Shown here: positions 48,767 to 60,164 of the stretch, in pieces
Position numbering within the stretch: the stretch's first letter is position 1
Layout: every line of letters starts with the position of its first letter
Assembly: GCF_017654505.1 (NCBI RefSeq)
Contig: NC_054547.1
Coordinates: 26,991,475-27,055,474 of the forward strand
Length of the DNA stretch: 64,000 nucleotides
Source of the DNA: Polyodon spathula
Taxonomy: Eukaryota > Chordata > Actinopteri > Acipenseriformes > Polyodontidae
Direction of reading: 5' to 3'
Translations under genes and position numbers: made by a program
The notes under the pieces: model-generated
What the model was told of the DNA's origin: nothing
The model's database searches: none
What the model saw: the letters and a program-made list of their open reading frames with translations, nothing else

Positions 48767-51700
48767 TTATTTCTGTCTCATGCAGATGTTCTTCTTTCTG
48801 TTTTGTTTTCTGGCCTTTCCCTTCTTTTTTTCTCCTCCTGCTTTTCCCAGTTTCTTGATTGCTTTCTTCACCCAGATTTCTGTTGGATCAGAACAGACTT
48901 TTTTCCCTTTGATTGTCATGAATCTAAAAAAAAAAAAAGTAGCACAAACTGAAAGTGAGGACATCTCTTATGCCATAACAGACAGCCTGTTAACTATTTG
49001 TTTCCATGTAAAACTATGTATATATCAAAATGACATGTACTTATAAAATGGATTATACCTTGTATAAATGGTACTGTTATTAAACAGTATATACATACAG
49101 TAAGATACACAATTATTAATCTACCTGCAAAAATGTTGTTGCCTCCACACAGCTCTATCTCTATCTCTTAAATATCTACAAGCAACACTATTTAAACTGT
49201 TTGAAGTCACTCACAAATCCATATTTTAGGAAAGATTTGGTTTAAAAATGTATATAAATATGATATATTTATTGTTCACATGGGCAGACTGATTGGAGGT
49301 TAGACTCCAGTCATGAATCATGTCTCCTACGATCAGTCAGTGTCCTGTGACCGTGTACCGTGTCCATGGCAATCATAATTGGTCATCAATGTCTGCTTCC
49401 TAATCTCTATAAATTGTATTTTATATTGTATAGATGGAAATAGACTAACATATAATGATTACACCGTGTAACAAATTTTTTTTTTTTTTGGTTCCTGGGT
49501 AGTAAGTGTTATTTCCTAAGTGCTTATGCCTCAAAAGTATAGAAAATGGCTATTATTCCCCACAAACTTTGCTTTTGTGACCAGGACAGTGATATTTTGA
49601 AATTTACCTATTTTCCAGAACATTCCAGATAGATTCAGTGCTGAGTAAACTTGGAGTAACTTCTAGAACTTTCTAGAACTCCAGTAATATAAATAGTAGT
49701 ATAAATACAGGGGCTTAAGCCCACCAGTGCAGTTTAGTTCCAGCTGCCTAAGTGGATACATATCTACATTTTTCTGAGATGGCATCAAGAGGCTGCAATG
49801 GTGGCATTCCTGATGGGTCTCCAAGGAGGTTTTACCAAGTTTCCCTGCTATCTTTGCCTTTGGGACAGCAAGGCACACTACCACAGGCGGGACTGGCCAC
49901 AGCAGACCAAGTTCTCTGTGGGGAGGAACAACGTCAAGTGGGAGACACTGGTGGACCCCCGGAAGGTGCTGATGCCACCACTGCACATCAAATTGGGCCT
50001 TATGAAACAATTTGTCAGAGCTCTAGATAAGGAGTCGGCAGCCTTCAAGTACCTTCAAGACTTCTTCCCTAAGCTGTCTGAGGCAAAGGTCAAAGCCGGT
50101 GTCTTCATCAGACCACAGAAGATCCTGGAGTGCAATGAATTCCCCAAGAATCTCACTAGTAAGGAGAAAGCGGCTTGGAACAGCTTTGTCGCAGTGCTTC
50201 AGGGCTTCCTGGGCAATCACAAGGCCGAAAACTATGTGGAGCTGGTTGAGACTCTGGTGAAGAACTACGGCACAATGGGCTGTAGGATATCCCTCAAAGT
50301 CCATATCCTTGATGCTCATCTTGATAAATTCAAGGAGGACATGGGAGCGTACTCGGAGGAACAAGGCGAGTGCTTCCACCAGGATATACTGGACTTTGAA
50401 CACCGCTACCAAGGACAGTATAACGAGAACATGATGGGAGACTACATTTGGGGGCTGATTCGTGAAAGTGATTTACAGTATAATCATAAATCTCGAAAAA
50501 CAACTCACTTCTAAATCTTTTTTAGTCATTTTGTATTACTTTAATATAAATACATGTTAATTTGGATTCATATGTTGTTTTTTTCTGACTTTATGTGAAT
50601 GTAAATACACAAATTCGCCTGTTTTTCTCATTGAAAATAGGTCAATTTCAAAATATCACTGTCCTGGTCACAAAAGCAAAGTTTGTGGGGAATAAGTCAT
50701 TTTCTATACTTTTGAGGCATAAGCAATTAGGAAATAACACTTACTACCCAAGAACAAAAATTGTGTTACATAGTGTTATAGTATTGTACTGCCTGCTGGT
50801 CAGAATTGACATATGATCAAAAGCATCATAATGAAATGCATGCTAATAGCAACCATAGGAAATTCAGTCACTTATTGAGTTAGTAAATGTGTAAAATATC
50901 AGTATGTTTTATTCAAAGAAATCTTACTGATTTTGATGAAATGTAAGAATAATGATGTTTGCCAGTTAATGCCCTGTCTCTGCCATGCTACATTAATGCC
51001 AGACCTGGATGATCGTAGATTTGGGGCTGTAGATTGCCATGGTTAAGGGGGTAAGAGTAACTGGCAATGCTGTGTGATGCTCTGCCATTACAGATTCTAA
51101 ACCCTGCGGGCTTAACAAGCGTGGCTCTTTCTTCTGTTGGTGAGTGTGATATCGCCCCGGTTACACTTGTAAAGTATATCAGGCACTAATCATATTTGGA
51201 TTTGTACAAGTACACATGTTCAGGTATACAGTATTACTTACACAACAGCATCAACTGGGCACCTGCCATCTTTTTTTTGCTCATGAAACCCTTGAATTTG
51301 TCTGAGTCTGAGGACTGTATTTCTCAATCTCAGGCAATCGCATTTAGCAATTGAACCCACTGCTGGTAAGAAACAACAAACAAAAAATATTTATTCAGAG
51401 CTATTAATTAAAATAAATGTGTTGCCCCAATACATTGATGTGACATTTGAAAAATACTTTTTTTCTTCTGTATGTACACTAAATGTATTGCGATATTTAA
51501 AATGTATAAATGTATTGTAGATTACCAAATATATTGTAAAAGACTGTTGTCTCCAACTACACTAGAATGTGTCCTCTAGCTATAGCTGGTATATGACAAA
51601 TACTTTGGTCTTTACTTGTTTTAAGGTCCTGGATAATGTTTAGTTAACTATCTTTTGCTGTGTCATTTAGCATGGTAACATGTTACTGTTGCTATGCTCT

Positions 51701-53150
51701 AAAGGAATTTTTTTTAATGTGTCATGTTCACAAAGGAAAAAACTAAAATCCCAATCAAAATGAATAATAAAAATATGTCACTTGTCATACAATACCATGT
51801 ATTTACTGAATATTACAAAAAAATAACGATATACTGCATTAGAAAAATGTCAATAATTTGGCAATTTATTAGAAATTGTAACACTTTACATGAAGTGTCT
51901 CTAATTAATGTGCATTTACATATTAGTTACTTGGTACATACATGTGTATTTATACCTAATTACAATATTATTATGTATAGTTAAAATGTACTTAATGTGT
52001 AAACCTTTTTGCAGGCTATAACCCTATCCCTATCCCTAACCCTTTTCTAATACAATTGTGTACTTGTATATCGTGCAAAAGGATTTAAACATTAAGTACA
52101 TTGTAACTATGCACAATAACACTGTAACTATGTATAAATACACATGTATTTACATAATAACTACTATGCAAATACACAGTAATTAGAGACATGTCATGTA
52201 AAATGTTACCTAAAAAATAAATTCAAATAAAATAATGTATTTTCCCCATAAGGGACATATGTAAGACATTCTGAGCAAAGTCAGCCAAAGTCTTCAAAAG
52301 TTTTCCAATGTGTTTAATTTCTATTGAAGTTCACTAAAGATAATTTCAACTAGCAGGACACAACCCCACCTCACCCCTCTACTTGTGAGACAAATAGACT
52401 TCTGCTGCTACTGTGCATCTATCCAAATTGTAGAAAATGTACTGTACTCAATAATGGCCATTCTATAGGGAAGCACTTTTAGGTGAAGTTGCTGGACATG
52501 CATTGAGCAACGTATGAGAATCACTTGATTCTACAGGGAAGCACCTGCCAACCAAGTAACCTACTATAAGCCCTGCATTAAAATCTGTCAGATCTACTGT
52601 GTTACCCAAATGACTTACAACAATGCATGTTTTAGTCATGTGACAGACCCAATAACTCAAAAATGTGTACTACAGATGTTACGTGTTTTGTATTTGTTCA
52701 ACAAACTGAAAGGTATAGATAGGAGTAATAAGAGCTTCCTAGATCTGATTAAAGCTGCAGTCAACATGTGAAAAAACAGTGGTTATGCCTTGCATTACTC
52801 ACAGTTAAATAAAATAATACAAAGTGTACATGGCACTGGTTATCAATTACTAAATTACTAAGCATCATAAACTCCAACTGGAGTGTGCTTTGTAAAATGA
52901 ACGCGTGTTAAAAATAAAATAAATATAAATAAATATTCCCAAAAAACAAAGTTAGTCTACCTTTGAATCAATATTAACCCTGGGACTCTTTACTCAGAAC
53001 CCAACTCAACTAAAATTAAACACCACAAGTCTTCAGTACTTCGTGTACTACAATAAAAAAAATAATAATAAAAAAAAAAAAAAACTTACTTGCAAAGGTG
53101 CATGCAGCCAATGTAGCAAGACAAAGGAAGACAAGTATACATTGCTTCAT
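48767..53150 (-). CDS. Chemokine with CXC spacing in a CC-type gene (left copy)
   Basis: Three coding exons: 53090-53150, 51242-51362 and 48767-48923, joined by GT-AG introns of phase 1 and phase 2, giving 112 residues. Exon 1 is a signal peptide (MKQCILVFLCLATLAACTFA). Exon 2 has SIAKCDCLRLRNTVL, so the first two cysteines are separated by one Asp, then KKDGRCPVDAVV with the third cysteine. Exon 3 has FMTIKGKKVCSDP with the fourth cysteine, the C-terminal helix around WVKKAIKKL, and a very basic tail (EKKKGKARKQNRKK) with an extra Cys. Family knowledge: secreted ligands of G-protein-coupled receptors that attract leukocytes; basic tails bind glycosaminoglycans. Its 3' neighbour at 57.4 kb is clearly a paralogue but has adjacent cysteines. 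There is no ELR before the first cysteine. Start, splice sites and frame are all consistent. The orthologue is not identified. Confidence 0.85.
49462..50775 (+). mobile_element. Internally deleted CACTA-like transposon in chemokine intron 2
   Basis: The ends CACCGTGTAAC and (inverted) CACTATGTAAC match the 8.7 kb element, with perfect TTA flanks at 49459-49461 and 50776-50778. At 1314 bp it lacks about 1.1 kb: the text jumps from the start of exon 1 (MASRGC) to the middle of the transposase. It lies within intron 2 (48924-51241) of the left chemokine gene, antisense to it. Confidence 0.85.
49752..50514 (+). pseudogene. CACTA-like transposase, deletion derivative
   Basis: The start MDTYLHFSEMASRGC is followed directly, in a different frame, by MVAFLMGLQGGFTKFPCYLC. 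From 49798 the frame is open for 238 residues to the natural stop, including PPLHIKLGLMKQF, FLGNHKAENYVELV and EEQGECFHQDI. It is less damaged than the 8.96 kb copy over this part, although it lacks two residues in the GPQIKK region. The N-terminal zinc-binding region and linker are gone, so it is not an autonomous transposase. Confidence 0.75.
51877..52210. mobile_element. Small terminal-inverted-repeat element in chemokine intron 1
   Basis: The left end GTAACACTTTACATGAAGTG pairs with the right end, which read inward is GGTAACATTTTACATGACAT; both continue TCTCTAATTA. The flanking octamers TTAGAAAT and TAAAAAAT match at six of eight positions, suggesting an 8 bp target duplication as in hAT elements. 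It is 334 bp and non-coding. It contains CCCTATCCCTATCCCTAACCC near 52023-52043. Confidence 0.6.
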
Positions 53151-53206
53151 TTTCTTAGAGGGGCTTCTTTCCTCACAGGTTCTGTCGTACTCAAGCTCAG
53201 ATCTGA

Positions 53207-53216
53207 TCTTTTTACT
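53207..53216 (-). promoter_or_regulatory. TATA-like box of left chemokine gene
   Basis: AGTAAAAAGA on the minus strand, 57-66 bases before the ATG. The paralogue has a similar AT-rich word at nearly the same distance. This is a prediction only. Confidence 0.3.
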
Positions 53217-53799
53217 TGTGTTAACCTGTGGTCAGCATTGTTTCCTGCCCTCCCCTCACTTGCTCGTTCAGACGTTGGAGGAGTACTGTAGCACACACGT
53301 GGAAACCCATGATACTAATGTTGGAAAGATTGAGCAGGTATGTGGAAAGCTTTCTGAATGAAACACCACTGACAAAGGCTGAGGGTCTTGACCTCCCCCT
53401 CCCCAAAAATGTAAGAATGGCACACAACTGTGAACTAAACCCTTAAACCCTGTTCTCCATTCTCCATATCCTGTGTGGCCCATTATTCTAAAGGAATTAC
53501 TAATGGAATTAAAATGAATTATTATTTTTCTAAAACAAGAACAAATCATTGATGTCCCAAAATAACCCACAAGAGTTTCTTTCCTTTCTTTGTGAATATG
53601 GCTCCTAAAATGGTACTGATATGTTTTAGAATTAAATTCCCAAGTTTAAGAGCATAAACCATTGACTTTCTTTTAATTATTTACAAACCAACTCTGTGGT
53701 GTGCACTGGCCTACACATTTAGAAATGTAGGAAAAAAAGGTATTAAAATATTGTTATAATATCAAGATTGTATTGAAAAAACCAAAGGGGGGACAGGGG

Positions 53800-54054
53800 G
53801 ACGGGGGGACGAGGCCATTAATCTTCTGTCAAAAGGGGCTACCAGGATTATTTGGTGTGGTCTGGACTTGCATTCTGATTTATTCCCTTTATGTTTGCTT
53901 CTGTTGGCCAACCATAGCAAAATAAATAGTGGCCCCATGTGTAAGTTTTAGTGACCATACCTTTCCTTTACGAACCACTATACCACTAAAGTAATAGACC
54001 ACTACACCCAAGATGAATCCATGTTACCATAGTAATGTGCCATATGAATATATA
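53800..54054. other. Chemokine intergenic space
   Basis: Between the left gene's 5' end and the Tc1 copy there is a G-rich tract (GGGGGGACAGGGGGACGGGG) near 53786-53810 and nothing else recognisable. Confidence 0.4.
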
Positions 54055-55220
54055 CAGTGCCTTACAAAAGTATTCAGACCCACTCACAGTTTTCACATTT
54101 TGTTGCTTTAAAGCTTGCAGTCATGACACTTTGAAGTAGGAATTAATATGTGTTATATACACAACCTACTCCACACATTCAAAGCAAAAACAAAGAAAGA
54201 AGTAAATAGATAATTAATATGGAATACAAATGGAAAAGTCATGATTGCATAAGTATTCAAACCCTTTGCTGTGGCAAAGTTAAATTAATTCAGGTGCACA
54301 AAATGACATTAACGAGCCACACAATCAGTTGAATGGCCTCTGTCTGTGTGCAATATTAGTGGTTCTCATGATTTCAGAATAAAAACACCTGTCTCTGTGA
54401 GTTAACCTTGTTCAGGTAGTGGATTTCAAGCAAAGACTCAAAGCAAGTCAGGGATAAAGTCATTGAAATGCACAGATCAGGAGAAGGGTACAACAAAACA
54501 TCGAAGTCTCTGAATATCCCTGTGAGCACAGTCTACTCAATCATCAAGAAATGGAAGGTGCATTGTAACACCCAGACACTGCCTAGATCAGGCCGTCCCT
54601 CCAAACTGTGCAGCCGGGTAAGGAGGAAACTGATGAGAGATGTCACTGTGAGGCCAATGACAACTTTGAAAGAACTACAGTTCGATGGCTGAGATGGGAG
54701 AAAATGTATATCAGTCAACCATATCCAGAACACTTTACAAAAGTAGCCTGTATGGCAGGGTGGCAAGAAGGAAGCTATTACTAAAATAAGCCATCTCAAA
54801 GCCCGCATGGAGTTTGCAACAAAGCACCTGAGTGATCCTGCAAAAATGTGGCAAAAGCTGTTGTGGTCAGACGAGACCAAATTGGAACTTTTTGGTCTAA
54901 ATGCCAAGCATTACTTTGGCGCAGACCCAGCACAGCACATCTCCCAGTCAATACCATCCCTACACTCCAGCATGGTGGTGACAGCATCATGCTATGGGGA
55001 TGCTTCTCCTCATTAGGGACTGGAAAGCCTGTTAGGATTGAAGGAAAAATGGATGGAGCAAAGTACAGGCAAATACTAGAGGAAAATCTGTTTCAGTCTG
55101 CTAAAAAGACCTAAAACTGGGGCGAAAATACACCTTTCAGCTGGACAGTGATCCACAGTACAAGGCCAAAGCTAAACTGGAGTGGCTTAAGAATAAGAAA
55201 GTGAATGTCCTTGAGTGGCA
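54055..55220 (+). mobile_element. Tc1/mariner element, truncated at its 3' side
   Basis: The 5' terminus reads CAGTGCCTTACAAAAGTATT, a common vertebrate Tc1 tip, preceded by TA. The transposase text follows from about 54440. The match ends after LEWQ at about 55220, where a GT microsatellite begins; the 3' terminal repeat is missing. It sits between the two chemokine genes. Confidence 0.85.
54455..55220 (+). pseudogene. Tc1-like transposase, frameshifted and truncated
   Basis: The helix-turn-helix region is intact in one frame (KSLNIPVSTVYSIIKKWKVH, then TLPRSGRPSKL). It breaks near 54680. [17 protein letters not shown] (about 54858-54908) has the first catalytic Asp; [14 protein letters not shown] follows in another frame, and a degraded QLDSDPQ near 55140 is the second acidic site. 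The third acid is lost with the truncation. It has more lesions than the 26 kb copy and belongs to a different Tc1 family, judging by its tip. Confidence 0.85.
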
Positions 55221-55228
55221 AGTCACTA

Positions 55229-55252
55229 TGTGTGTGTGTGTGTGTGTGTGAG
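55229..55252. repeat. GT microsatellite
   Basis: Twelve GT units at the truncation point of the Tc1 element. Confidence 0.9.
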
Positions 55253-55259
55253 TCTTTGA

Positions 55260-57258
55260 CAATTATATCTAGTCTGATGGAAATCAGAAAGTAAATATAT
55301 ACATAAAAGATTGGCCATTTAAAGAGCACCCTGAGAATGTGTCAGTATATACAATACATCACCACAGGCATATGTATTGAACAGTGCATGCATTCACTGT
55401 TTCTTCTTATTGGCTTTTTACTTAATCATAGTATTAGCAATAACCAGAGAGATGGAGCTGTATCGTTTTTAACCCTTAACTTTGGTTTTCTGAAGGAAGC
55501 TACACTCAAAAGTGGAAAATAGAACAGAAACGGTGACTATAAATTGATATTTGCATCCACCCCCCTCTTCATATATTTGTTACACTCCCACCCTTCTCTA
55601 GGTTTAATGCACTTCAAGAACCAGCTCTTTCAAGATGCATGCATTTACTCAGATGCCTCTGATTGTAGTTTGTTGCATGTGTTTTGAATATTTTACACAC
55701 CTAAACGACTTCTGGTACTGCCTCCTCAGGCCACTAGCCTATCGGCTTTCACAAGAGGAAGATGGGGCCTTTCTTACGTATTACCAACAAGGCACACCAG
55801 CAACCATCTAACAGAAAAAACAGTAGGGGAAAACCCGCTTTAAACTGTAGTCTCACAATGGGCTTAAAGCTCACCATTTTTCCCCATTTTGGTTAAGGCG
55901 GCTAACCTCGGTGCTGGGAGACTGTGACTCTCGTCTGAAGATTAAATGTGTAATTTCATTCTAAATACCAAACAAAAATGATAGTAAACTTTTAATAGTT
56001 GAAAGGTCATTAAAAGTAAACAATGAAATAAAGCTACCTTATAGGTCACAGACACCTGGGTACTACATCTGTTATTACCATTACATTAATAGTTGTGTAA
56101 ACTGCTGAGTCTTCTGTTTTTCTTTATAGTTTCCCAAGGTTATGATAAGTGAATTTAAGTTACTGTTGAATTACTGTGAGTATAAACAATGCACATTACA
56201 CAGGAAACACGTTGTTTGCCTGTTTCTAATTATAATAAAACCCTGTTTATCTGATGTTATCTTTGTAGCTGACCTTGACTCTCACCTTCCCAGCACTATC
56301 AGCTACCAGGCAAGAATACCTCTATTCAGGAAAAACATCTTGAGATTTGGTTTCTTGTTTACACCAGAGTTCTGAACTCACATGCTAGATTGAATTCTTA
56401 ATATGTTGCGCTATACAATACAGTAAAATTTGTCTCAAGCTCTGTTCTGTTTAGGACATACATTGTATGTGTATGTTAATGGAAAAAGGGGAATCACCCT
56501 TTACAGCTACTGACATTATCAGCATGTTAAGTAAATGGTTGTGCTTGTACTGTATTGTAGTTCCAAAGTGAAAGTTTCTGGAATTTGCTTATACTTTTTT
56601 TGTAACGGCTTTTACAGTGCAATGCTTTTACATGTAGTTGCATTTATAAAGTAATTTATTATAGTCACATGTATCGCATGACAGCAGTGTAGTTATTGTT
56701 AATTAATTTAAAGTTACCATGCTACATAAAATAAAAAAAAAAAAAAACCTTGATAAATTATTCAAATACTTTATTTAAATAACTTTTCCATAACAAATAT
56801 CTTTAAGTGGCTTATATTTACATACATTCACAACATACATACAGTAAGCATTCAATTCTAACACAGTGGCCAGCTAGCAACAAACAACTAAATACATTCT
56901 TGTCAATGTAAAGCTTATTGTGACAAACAAATACCTAAGTATTTTATCATTTGTGTCATGAGAACTTATAACATGGAAAAACATTACCGATTTCAAATTT
57001 TAAGATGGACTCTTTTGGATTAACCACATACAGTGGAGTCCATAAACTTTTTATTCATTTAAATATTGAGTTGCTATTCATTTAAATAAGAAAACATTCA
57101 AGGTGTGACAATACATGTAGTTTACTGTTAGTCCTAAAATACTGAAAATAATACATTTAGTGAAGAAAAGTCTTGATTATAAGTATGGATGCCCATTCAG
57201 TGTATCTTTCATTAACATTTGGTACAGTTACTGAATAAGTAATATTGGCACCAATGTA
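55260..57258. other. No gene seen
   Basis: Spacer between the Tc1 copy and the 3' end of the right chemokine gene, with a poly-A run near 56732. Short open frames have no support. Confidence 0.4.
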
Positions 57259-57264
57259 TTTATT
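57259..57264 (-). terminator. Polyadenylation signal of right chemokine gene
   Basis: AATAAA on the minus strand, about 110 bases past the stop codon. It is the first such word downstream, so a plausible 3' end signal. Confidence 0.4.
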
Positions 57265-57374
57265 ATTAGAAAATCTAATAAGATCAGTCTAATATGATTT
57301 GATATTTCATTTACTAATTCATGATAAATATAGGATTACAAAGGAATTCAAACTGATATATAAACACCACTTGG

Positions 57375-58393
57375 TTAGCAGTCCGGAGTATGGGAATGCC
57401 GTTGTCCTCGTGTCACTAAAGTATTCCTGGCAGGGCTTGGATATTCTTGTGTTGATTGATAAACTGGGCTTTTAGTTGTCATTTCCTGCTTCTTGTTTTC
57501 ATTGATTTGTTTGATTATTGTCTTTACCCAGGGTCTTTTGGGATCAGAACAGACTATCTTTCCTTTAACTGTGGTGAACCTGAAGAAGACAAAAAAAATA
57601 ACCCCATTAATTTACTACAGCTATATAAACATGCAACTTAATTGTGCGGCTTTGAATTATTAGATAGTTAGCTGTACTTAAACAGCTAATAACAAGACAT
57701 TCGAAAATGTTTAGTTAGCGAGAAACAATGGTATATTACTCAAATACAGCATACAGATTGGTTGCTGCTGTAGAAACATCTAATTATATACTAGCAAAAA
57801 AAAACAGTACCATATCATGTATTTTTAATAGTCATTAATCACATGTTCCAGTGTATCTTCACACAAAATGTTCACTGAAAACACAGTAAATAGAAACAGC
57901 AGTTTTACTTACACAACAGCATCAACTGGGCATCGTCCATCCTTTTGTTGTAAATAATGACTACTGACTTTATTTATGGACAGAACTGTATTAGACACCT
58001 TCAGACAACAGTTTGGAATTGTGCCTCCATCTGTAGAAATCAAATAAAGAAACTGTTAGTTTAAACAGAAAGGTTGTATAACTTAACATTGATAAACTGA
58101 CAGAATGCTTGGATAAAGTTTGTTAATTCTTTTCCTTAGTATTTATATATGGTATCATTTTAAAATTGGATATTCAATTTAGTTTTCACTTTTATTTTTA
58201 AATAGAATCCTTAACCCAAAATACTCAACCATTTCTTTCAGTATTACTGAGAATGTATTTAAAAACAGTCATGTAAAGTTATACTAAGCATACAAAGTAA
58301 AGTAAAATGTCAGTAAAATAACGTACCTGCGTTTACAATGGTGTGCAAAGCCAATGTGCAGAGACAGAGACATACAATAACAATTTGCTTCAT
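57375..58393 (-). CDS. CC chemokine (right copy)
   Basis: Three coding exons: 58327-58393, 57913-58030 and 57375-57579, GT-AG introns, phases 1 and 2, giving 129 residues. Exon 1 is a signal peptide (MKQIVIVCLCLCTLALHTIV). Exon 2 has GTIPNCCLKVSNTVL with adjacent first cysteines, then QQKDGRCPVDAVV with the third. Exon 3 has FTTVKGKIVCSDP with the fourth cysteine and the helix start WVKTIIKQI. The tail then runs on for about 40 residues rich in Lys, Ser, Thr and Pro and ends with an extra Cys, longer than most CC chemokines. CCLxV near the first cysteines and AVVFTT recall CCL19-like members, and a long tail recalls CCL21 or CCL25, but I cannot place the orthologue. Expected role: secreted leukocyte attractant acting through a CC receptor. 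Confidence 0.9.
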
Positions 58394-58445
58394 TTTCAGT
58401 GAAAGTCTGTGTTCTCATTCTGAACTCAACATCCTCAACACTCTG

Positions 58446-58453
58446 CATTTAAG
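58446..58453 (-). promoter_or_regulatory. TATA-like box of right chemokine gene
   Basis: CTTAAATG on the minus strand, 53-60 bases before the ATG, about the same distance as the AT-rich word in the left paralogue. A prediction only. Confidence 0.3.
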
Positions 58454-58767
58454 CGATTGTCTTCCCCACATCATAGTGGAACATGCTCAATACATCAGTG
58501 GAAAGTGTAAGTAATGCTTCCTCCCACAGCCCCCCCTTCCCCCACCACAGTGATGTATTTGGGGGCATTAAAAAACTCAGTGGGCTATTCAGCACTGCTG
58601 TTGTAGAACATATATTTCTAGCCAATTTCGAGGAAGGTGTCCGAGCTTGTCTTGATGAAAACACGGAATTCTGGTTTGTTTTTAATACTCAGCAAAGTAA
58701 AACTTCCTTGAGACATGTTATGCCCATATTAAGCAGTTATTGTATGTCCTGGTGGTTTTTTAATCTT

Positions 58768-58791
58768 CCCCCCCCCCCCCCCCCCCCCCCC
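58768..58791. repeat. Poly-C run (24 nt)
   Basis: An uninterrupted C-run. Long C homopolymers are error-prone in sequencing, so its length is uncertain. Confidence 0.85.
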
Positions 58792-58799
58792 ATTAGTGA

Positions 58800-60160
58800 G
58801 AACATCTCTAAATAAGAAACTTTCTTACCCCTTTAGGTTCCCATATGTTAGCAACCTCACTTGTGTTAATAACTAAGGAAGGCCATGAAGGTTAGAGGAT
58901 CTGTTCACAAATTTGAAAACAATAAGCATATGATCTAATTTCATTGGATAGGCCAGAGGAATATTATTTACAGGCAAAACGTTGTTCGGTGTCTGTTCTA
59001 TTTTTCTTAAAACAATGAAAATCCAATCAAACATTTTTCCAGACCCCTAAAAATATTCTCAGAATAACAAAAAGACCTGTCCTTGCAGAACTGAACTCAT
59101 TCAGTGAGTCGGCTATAAACAAACAAGCAATACAATGCAATAAATAAAAAAAGAAACGTCTAGTTTGTGCACTGCTTTCTATGTGTTTAAATTTGTTTTC
59201 ATGTTGTGTATAACACTTGCACACACACACACAGCTTGGATTTTCATATAAATACAGTTAAAACATTTTATAAATTGTCTTTCTTACAGCAACAGTTGAT
59301 GATATCTTGACCAAAATCTACCTAGGTTCTTCTTTTTAGATTGTATCAAAACCATGCTCAGCATATCAAAGGCTCGTTTCATTATCTCCTGGTTTCTCTG
59401 ACCCCGGTTAGCATTTATTTTGGACTACTGGTACTTACTGCCTCAAGTAATATACATGCAAAATAATGGCAATTTTATATTTATTTTTATTTATAATTTG
59501 TCAAAGACTCAAAAGGTAATGGTTTAATTTATTGTTTGTTTTGGAAGAGTTGACAAGATCCAGTTGCAAGACTCTCTTAACCATTCAGGACACATTTCAA
59601 CCAACTGAATCTAGGCCGGTACGGTTTCTGCGGTTTGTCGGGCATGTTAATGTTTCTACAGTTTCAAATAAATACCTTTTTAAATTACCTTTTTTTAAAT
59701 GCACTCATACAAACCACAACACTTGCACTGAAGAGATGTAAAGGGGCACAGAGCTAGCTGTGATAGCTTTTGAAGTGATCGTTTACAGCTGGTGGAATGT
59801 TCCCTCTGATGCAGATGCAACAAAAAGCCCCCTACCTGTCTGCTTAAAATAGCAGTTAATGTAGCCATGCAGTATAACGCACTGTTGCCTCTGGACACTT
59901 ACCATCTTTAACACTCACACACTATGAAGTATTTTGGTTCAGTGGTACTTGTGGCTCTTTCAGTCCATTCCTAACCAGGATCTTCTTCTAACCAGTTCTT
60001 TAATTGATTAATTGCACACCCAAGTTAAAAAAGCATTACATTAAAGTCCAGTCTGAACAGATAAATTCAACGCCACATGTTTACATCTTTTACACAAATG
60101 TGCTAAAGTAGGGGTTCCCTACCTGGGGGCCATGACACCTTGGAGACTATGGCAAAGCAA
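58800..60160. other. No gene seen
   Basis: A short CA repeat at about 59220-59233 is the only feature. Confidence 0.4.
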
Positions 60161-60164
60161 TGCC

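Noticed and set aside
52017..52045. Interstitial telomere array
   Set aside because: Only three or four imperfect units, all inside a small inverted-repeat element.
56142..56375. 77-codon plus-strand frame between Tc1 and right chemokine gene
   Set aside because: No domain, and no cysteine pattern that would suggest a third chemokine.
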